From NCBI GenBank assembly GCA_021778875.1, contig JAJYBT010000056.1:1-8834 (forward strand): a stretch of DNA of 8,834 nucleotides, read 5' to 3'. The stretch is from Acidobacteriota bacterium (lineage in GTDB: Bacteria; Acidobacteriota; Terriglobia; Terriglobales; Acidobacteriaceae). How positions within the stretch are numbered: position 1 is the stretch's first letter; each line of letters opens with the position of its first letter. The position numbers and the translations under genes are program-made. Below, piece by piece: positions 6,256 to 8,834 of the stretch. Below the pieces are notes generated by a model that saw only the letters and a program-made list of their open reading frames with translations, searched no databases and had not been told where the DNA came from.

Positions 6256-7028
6256 CCAAACGAATCATTGCATGCCTGGATGTGCACGGCGGGCGCGTGG
6301 TGAAGGGCGTGCAGTTCGTGGACCTGGTGGATGCCGGAGATCCGGCCGCGCTGGCGGCGCGTCATGCACGTGAGGGCGCGGATGAGATTGTTCTGCTGGA
6401 CATTACCGCTACGCACGAAAAGCGGCAGACGCTGCTGGACACGGTGCGCCGCACTGCGCGCGAGCTCTTTGTTCCGTTCGCAGTGGGTGGGGGAATCCGC
6501 AGCGCGCGCGATGCCGAGCAGGTGTTTGACGCCGGGGCGGACAAGGTCAGCATCAACTCCGCGGCGCTTGCGGATCCGGGCTTGATTGACGCGATTGGTC
6601 GCAGCTTTGGCGCGCAGGCGGTAGTGGTTGCGATTGATGCGCGTCGCGATCCCGTGGCCGCGGATCCGGTGAGGGATGCGCAGGTGTATGTGCAGGGTGG
6701 CCGCAAGCCTGCCGGCCGCAGGGTGGTGGAGTGGGCGCGCGAGGCAGAGGCTCGTGGAGCCGGAGAGATTTTGCTTACGTCCATGGACGCGGACGGAACG
6801 CGCGCTGGCTTTGATTGCGAGTTGACCGCTGCAGTGAGCGAGGCGGTCAGCATTCCGGTAATTGCTTCCGGCGGCGCCGGCACAGTGGCTCACTTTGTGG
6901 ATGTCTTTGCGCGCGGCAAGGCCGATGCGGCCCTGGCTGCAAGCATCTTTCACTTTGGCATTTCGAGCGCGCGATCGCTCAAGCAAGAGCTGGCCAAGGC
7001 CGGCGTACCTGTGAGGCTGCCATGCTGA
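6249..7028 (+). CDS. hisF: Imidazole glycerol phosphate synthase, cyclase subunit (HisF)
   Basis: A (beta-alpha)8-barrel partner of HisH that uses the channelled ammonia to cleave PRFAR into imidazole glycerol phosphate and AICAR. The 259-residue protein has both catalytic aspartates, D11 ([15 protein letters not shown]) and D130 ([10 protein letters not shown]). It also has the phosphate-binding motifs AVGGGIRS (78-85) and IASGGAGT (205-212), and the HisF loop VQGGRKPAG (148-156). The ATG at 6249 has AAGGAG (6238-6243) five bases upstream and overlaps hisH by 7 nt; an in-frame ATG at 6228 is rejected, since it would add seven residues within hisH. HisF precedes HisA here, whereas hisA usually comes first. 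The stop overlaps the hisA ATG by 7 nt through the same octamer, CATGCTGA, as the hisH junction. Confidence 0.96.
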   Translation: MLTKRIIACLDVHGGRVVKGVQFVDLVDAGDPAALAARHAREGADEIVLLDITATHEKRQTLLDTVRRTARELFVPFAVGGGIRSARDAEQVFDAGADKVSINSAALADPGLIDAIGRSFGAQAVVVAIDARRDPVAADPVRDAQVYVQGGRKPAGRRVVEWAREAEARGAGEILLTSMDADGTRAGFDCELTAAVSEAVSIPVIASGGAGTVAHFVDVFARGKADAALAASIFHFGISSARSLKQELAKAGVPVRLPC

Positions 7029-7699
7029 TTCCTTCGATTGATCTTCTGGGTGGTCGCATCGTCCAGCTTGTGCAGGGCGAAAAGCTGCGCCTTGCCTTTG
7101 ACGACTTTGAATACTGGATTGAGAAGTTCTCGCGCTTTCCACTGGTGCAACTGATCGATCTGGACGCGGCGATGCGGCAGGGAGACAACGCGGCCCTGGT
7201 GGCGCAGATTGCGCGACGCCTGCAATGCCAGGTGGGCGGCGGAATCCGCACTGCCGAACGCGCCAGGCAGGTTCTGGATGCCGGAGCAAGGCGCGTGATT
7301 ATTGGCTCCGCGCTTTTCTCAGAGCAAGGCACCGTGAACGCCGAGTTTGCCGCGAGCCTGACGGCAAGCGTTGGTGCCGAGCACGTGGTTGCCGGTATCG
7401 ACACGAAGAATGGGCGCATTGCCGTGAAGGGTTGGAAGGCACAGGTGGCGCTCACACCTGATGAAGCGATTCCGCAGCTTGATCCGCACGTTGCGGCGTT
7501 CCTGTATACGCATGTGGATGGCGAAGGCCTGATGCAGGGATTTCCGGTGGACACGGCGGCGCGTTTGCGCAAGCTTACCCAGCGCCAGCTCATCGTGGCT
7601 GGTGGAATCCGTAGCCAGCAGGAGGTGGACGCGCTGGACACGCTGGGCGCCGATGCCGTTGTCGGCATGGCAGTTTACACGGAATTGCTTGCGGTTTGA
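7022..7699 (+). CDS. hisA: ProFAR isomerase (HisA), short and divergent
   Basis: Isomerase of step 4, converting ProFAR to PRFAR by an Amadori rearrangement on a (beta-alpha)8 barrel homologous to HisF. The family is shown by the N-terminal [18 protein letters not shown] with catalytic D7, the phosphate motif VGGGIRT (71-77), IIGSALF (93-99), second acid D127 in VAGIDTKNG, and a threonine (T163, in [13 protein letters not shown]) where T164 assists catalysis in the Thermotoga enzyme. It is 225 residues, against about 240-245 in most HisA. The usual TDxxRDG motif reads THVDGEG, and the C-terminal barrel loop reads VVGMAVYT where other HisA have GxALYEG. The pattern fits a lineage-specific HisA rather than decay. 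The ATG at 7022 has GAGG (7013-7016) upstream. It is the last his gene of the operon. Confidence 0.92.
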   Translation: MLIPSIDLLGGRIVQLVQGEKLRLAFDDFEYWIEKFSRFPLVQLIDLDAAMRQGDNAALVAQIARRLQCQVGGGIRTAERARQVLDAGARRVIIGSALFSEQGTVNAEFAASLTASVGAEHVVAGIDTKNGRIAVKGWKAQVALTPDEAIPQLDPHVAAFLYTHVDGEGLMQGFPVDTAARLRKLTQRQLIVAGGIRSQQEVDALDTLGADAVVGMAVYTELLAV

Positions 7700-7700
7700 T

Positions 7701-7713
7701 GCGCTCGAAGCGC
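7701..7713 (+). other. Small hairpin just after the hisA stop
   Basis: GCGCT (7701-7705) and AGCGC (7709-7713) form a 5-bp GC-rich stem with the loop CGA, one base after the hisA stop. Only three T's follow after four bases (7718-7720), so it is at best a weak terminator. No other terminator is visible before the next gene, so readthrough from the his operon into the aminotransferase gene is possible. Confidence 0.35.
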
Positions 7714-7748
7714 GGCGTTTCTGCTTCCAGTCGATGCTTGAATTTCCC

Positions 7749-7782
7749 TTGCATTCAGGCTCCCGTTCGATATGCTGAATGC
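7749..7782 (+). promoter_or_regulatory. Candidate promoter overlapped by an 8-bp inverted repeat
   Basis: GCATTCAG (7751-7758) and CTGAATGC (7775-7782) are perfect reverse complements separated by 16 nt. They straddle a possible promoter: TTGCAT (7749-7754, weak -35), a 16-nt spacer, and TATGCT (7771-7776, 4 of 6 for a -10). The half-sites overlap both promoter elements, the expected geometry for a dimeric repressor's operator. It could equally be a chance repeat. The downstream gene starts 39 nt after the second arm. Confidence 0.4.
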
Positions 7783-7821
7783 GAAGTGGCGCAATTGCCT
7801 TGAACGAAAGGAACCGGGTTG

Positions 7822-8834
7822 ATGACGACGAAGCATGGCGGAATCCGCTTGGCGAAGCGGCTGGACGAAGTGGGATTTTCCGACATTGTGCAGATTCGCA
7901 ACAAGGTGATGGGCATGCGCGCCGGCGGGGCGCAGGTGCATGCGCTGCACGGCGGCGAACCCTTCTTTGAGACTCCGCAGCGGATCAAGTATGCGGCGAT
8001 TGCCGCCCTGGTGGAAAATCAGACGCACTATCCGCCTTCGTCCGGCCTGTTGCCGCTGCGCCAGGCTCTGGTGGAAAAGCTGGCGAGAAAGAACGGCATT
8101 GCTGTTTCGACCGACGAGGTGATTACAACGGTTGGCGGGTCACAGGGCCTCTATGCTGCTTTTCAAAGTGTGCTCGACCCCGGGGATGATGCGCTGGTGT
8201 TTTCGCCGCACTGGACGCCCATTGGGGATCTGGTGACCGGAGCGCAGGCGCGGCCTTTGCTGGTGCCCACGGCGACAGCGCGGCGAAATGGAATCCGGAA
8301 GACGCTGGAGCAGTTCTCCACGCGCAAGACGCGCGTGATCTACTACAACACGCCGCAGAATCCCAGTGGAGTGGTGTTTACGCGCGCTGAGGCGGAGGAG
8401 GTAGCTGCCTTTGCCCGGGAGCGCGACCTGATTGTGATTGCCGACGAGGCGTATGAGGACCTGGTGTATGACGGCGAGCACATCTCCATTGCATCGCTGC
8501 CGGGAATGCTGGAGCGCACCATTACGTCCTATACGTTCTCCAAGACCTATGCCATGACCGGGTGGCGTGCAGGATATGCCGTAGCCCGGGAGCCCTTTAT
8601 GACGGCGTTGCGGAAGATCGTGCTGTACTCCACGAACGGTCTTGCCACGCCGGTGCAATATGCCATGATGGAGGCGCTCAAGACTCCGGATGCGGAGATT
8701 GCCGCGCGGCGCGAAGAGTATCGCAAGCGGCGCGATCTGCTGGTGGGCGCTTTGAACGAAGTGGGACTGGAATGCGAAGTGCCAGCCGGGGCATTTTATG
8801 CATTCCCGAACGTGGAGAAGACTCACACGAAGAG
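7822..8834 (+). CDS. Class I/II PLP-dependent aminotransferase (aspartate aminotransferase-like), 3' partial
   Basis: The frame stays open from ATG 7822 to the window edge: 337 complete codons, so roughly 60 residues are missing if the protein has the usual ~395-residue length. Fold type I landmarks appear in order: GGEPFFETP (44-52), HYPPSSGLLPLR (69-80), TTVGGSQGLYAAF (102-114), W131 in FSPHWTP (the aromatic stacking on PLP in many families), NTPQNPSGV (176-184), DEAYEDLVYDG (208-218), the Schiff-base lysine K241 in YTFSKTYAMTGWRAGY, and AGAFYAFPN (322-330). The pattern is closest to the Thermus-type aspartate aminotransferases; substrate cannot be settled, because the C-terminal carboxylate-binding Arg is outside the window. 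The ribosome site AAAGGA (7807-7812) is nine bases from the ATG. The gene follows hisA by 122 nt with its own candidate promoter, so it is probably separate from the his operon. Confidence 0.9.
   Translation, partial: MTTKHGGIRLAKRLDEVGFSDIVQIRNKVMGMRAGGAQVHALHGGEPFFETPQRIKYAAIAALVENQTHYPPSSGLLPLRQALVEKLARKNGIAVSTDEVITTVGGSQGLYAAFQSVLDPGDDALVFSPHWTPIGDLVTGAQARPLLVPTATARRNGIRKTLEQFSTRKTRVIYYNTPQNPSGVVFTRAEAEEVAAFARERDLIVIADEAYEDLVYDGEHISIASLPGMLERTITSYTFSKTYAMTGWRAGYAVAREPFMTALRKIVLYSTNGLATPVQYAMMEALKTPDAEIAARREEYRKRRDLLVGALNEVGLECEVPAGAFYAFPNVEKTHTK

Noticed and set aside
6174..7289. Reverse-strand 371-codon ORF opposite hisF/hisA
   Set aside because: It lies wholly antisense to well-supported hisH, hisF and hisA, is rich in Arg/Ala/His as expected of GC-rich shadow frames, and shows no recognisable domain.
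8140..8826. Reverse-strand 228-codon ORF at the right end
   Set aside because: It is antisense to the aminotransferase, whose catalytic motifs are all present in the + frame.
1..8834. tRNA, rRNA, CRISPR array, insertion sequence or attachment site
   Set aside because: I saw no cloverleaf, regular spaced repeats, transposase-like frame or terminal inverted repeats; the window reads as a chromosomal housekeeping region.

Overview
The window holds an almost complete histidine biosynthesis operon on the + strand. Upstream is the 3' end of an MscS-type mechanosensitive channel gene, and downstream the 5' part of a PLP-dependent aminotransferase gene cut by the window edge. The DNA is fairly GC-rich, every gene points the same way, and genes are tightly packed. 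From protein style (long-form HisG, a short divergent HisA, mscS neighbour) I suspect a soil-type Acidobacteriota (Terriglobia-like) bacterium. That is from memory of related proteins, not from a search, and is only moderately sure.

Layout: (1) 1-1037, MscS-family channel, 5' partial. (2) 1038-1296, a regulatory leader with a sigma70-like promoter (TTGACA at 1060-1065, TACGCT at 1084-1089). A 25-residue ORF at 1099-1176 carries 9 His codons, 8 of them within 11 consecutive codons. Then come a competing antiterminator pairing (1148-1156 with 1206-1214) and an intrinsic terminator (1202-1234). This is the architecture of a histidine-operon transcription attenuator. No Shine-Dalgarno lies before the leader ATG, and the predicted transcription start falls within a few bases of it, so the leader peptide may be translated from a leaderless mRNA. 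(3) 1297-7699, hisI-hisG-hisD-hisC-hisB-hisH-hisF-hisA. Junctions overlap by 1, 7 or 8 nt except one 120-nt gap between hisG and hisD that contains hairpins. (4) 7700-7821, a spacer with a perfect 8-bp inverted repeat over a candidate promoter. (5) 7822-end, an aspartate-aminotransferase-like gene, 3' partial.

Together the genes encode HisG (step 1), HisI (step 3), HisA (4), HisH/HisF (5), HisB (6, dehydratase only), HisC (7) and HisD (9-10). Step 2 (HisE, phosphoribosyl-ATP pyrophosphatase) and step 8 (histidinol-phosphate phosphatase) are not encoded here and must lie elsewhere. Under histidine starvation a ribosome stalled at the His codons would leave 1148-1156 free to pair with the terminator's left arm and let polymerase enter the operon; with histidine plentiful the ribosome would reach the stop, cover that segment and allow termination. 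The attenuator is the most interesting element in the window; the rest is well-recognised biosynthetic machinery with some structural quirks.
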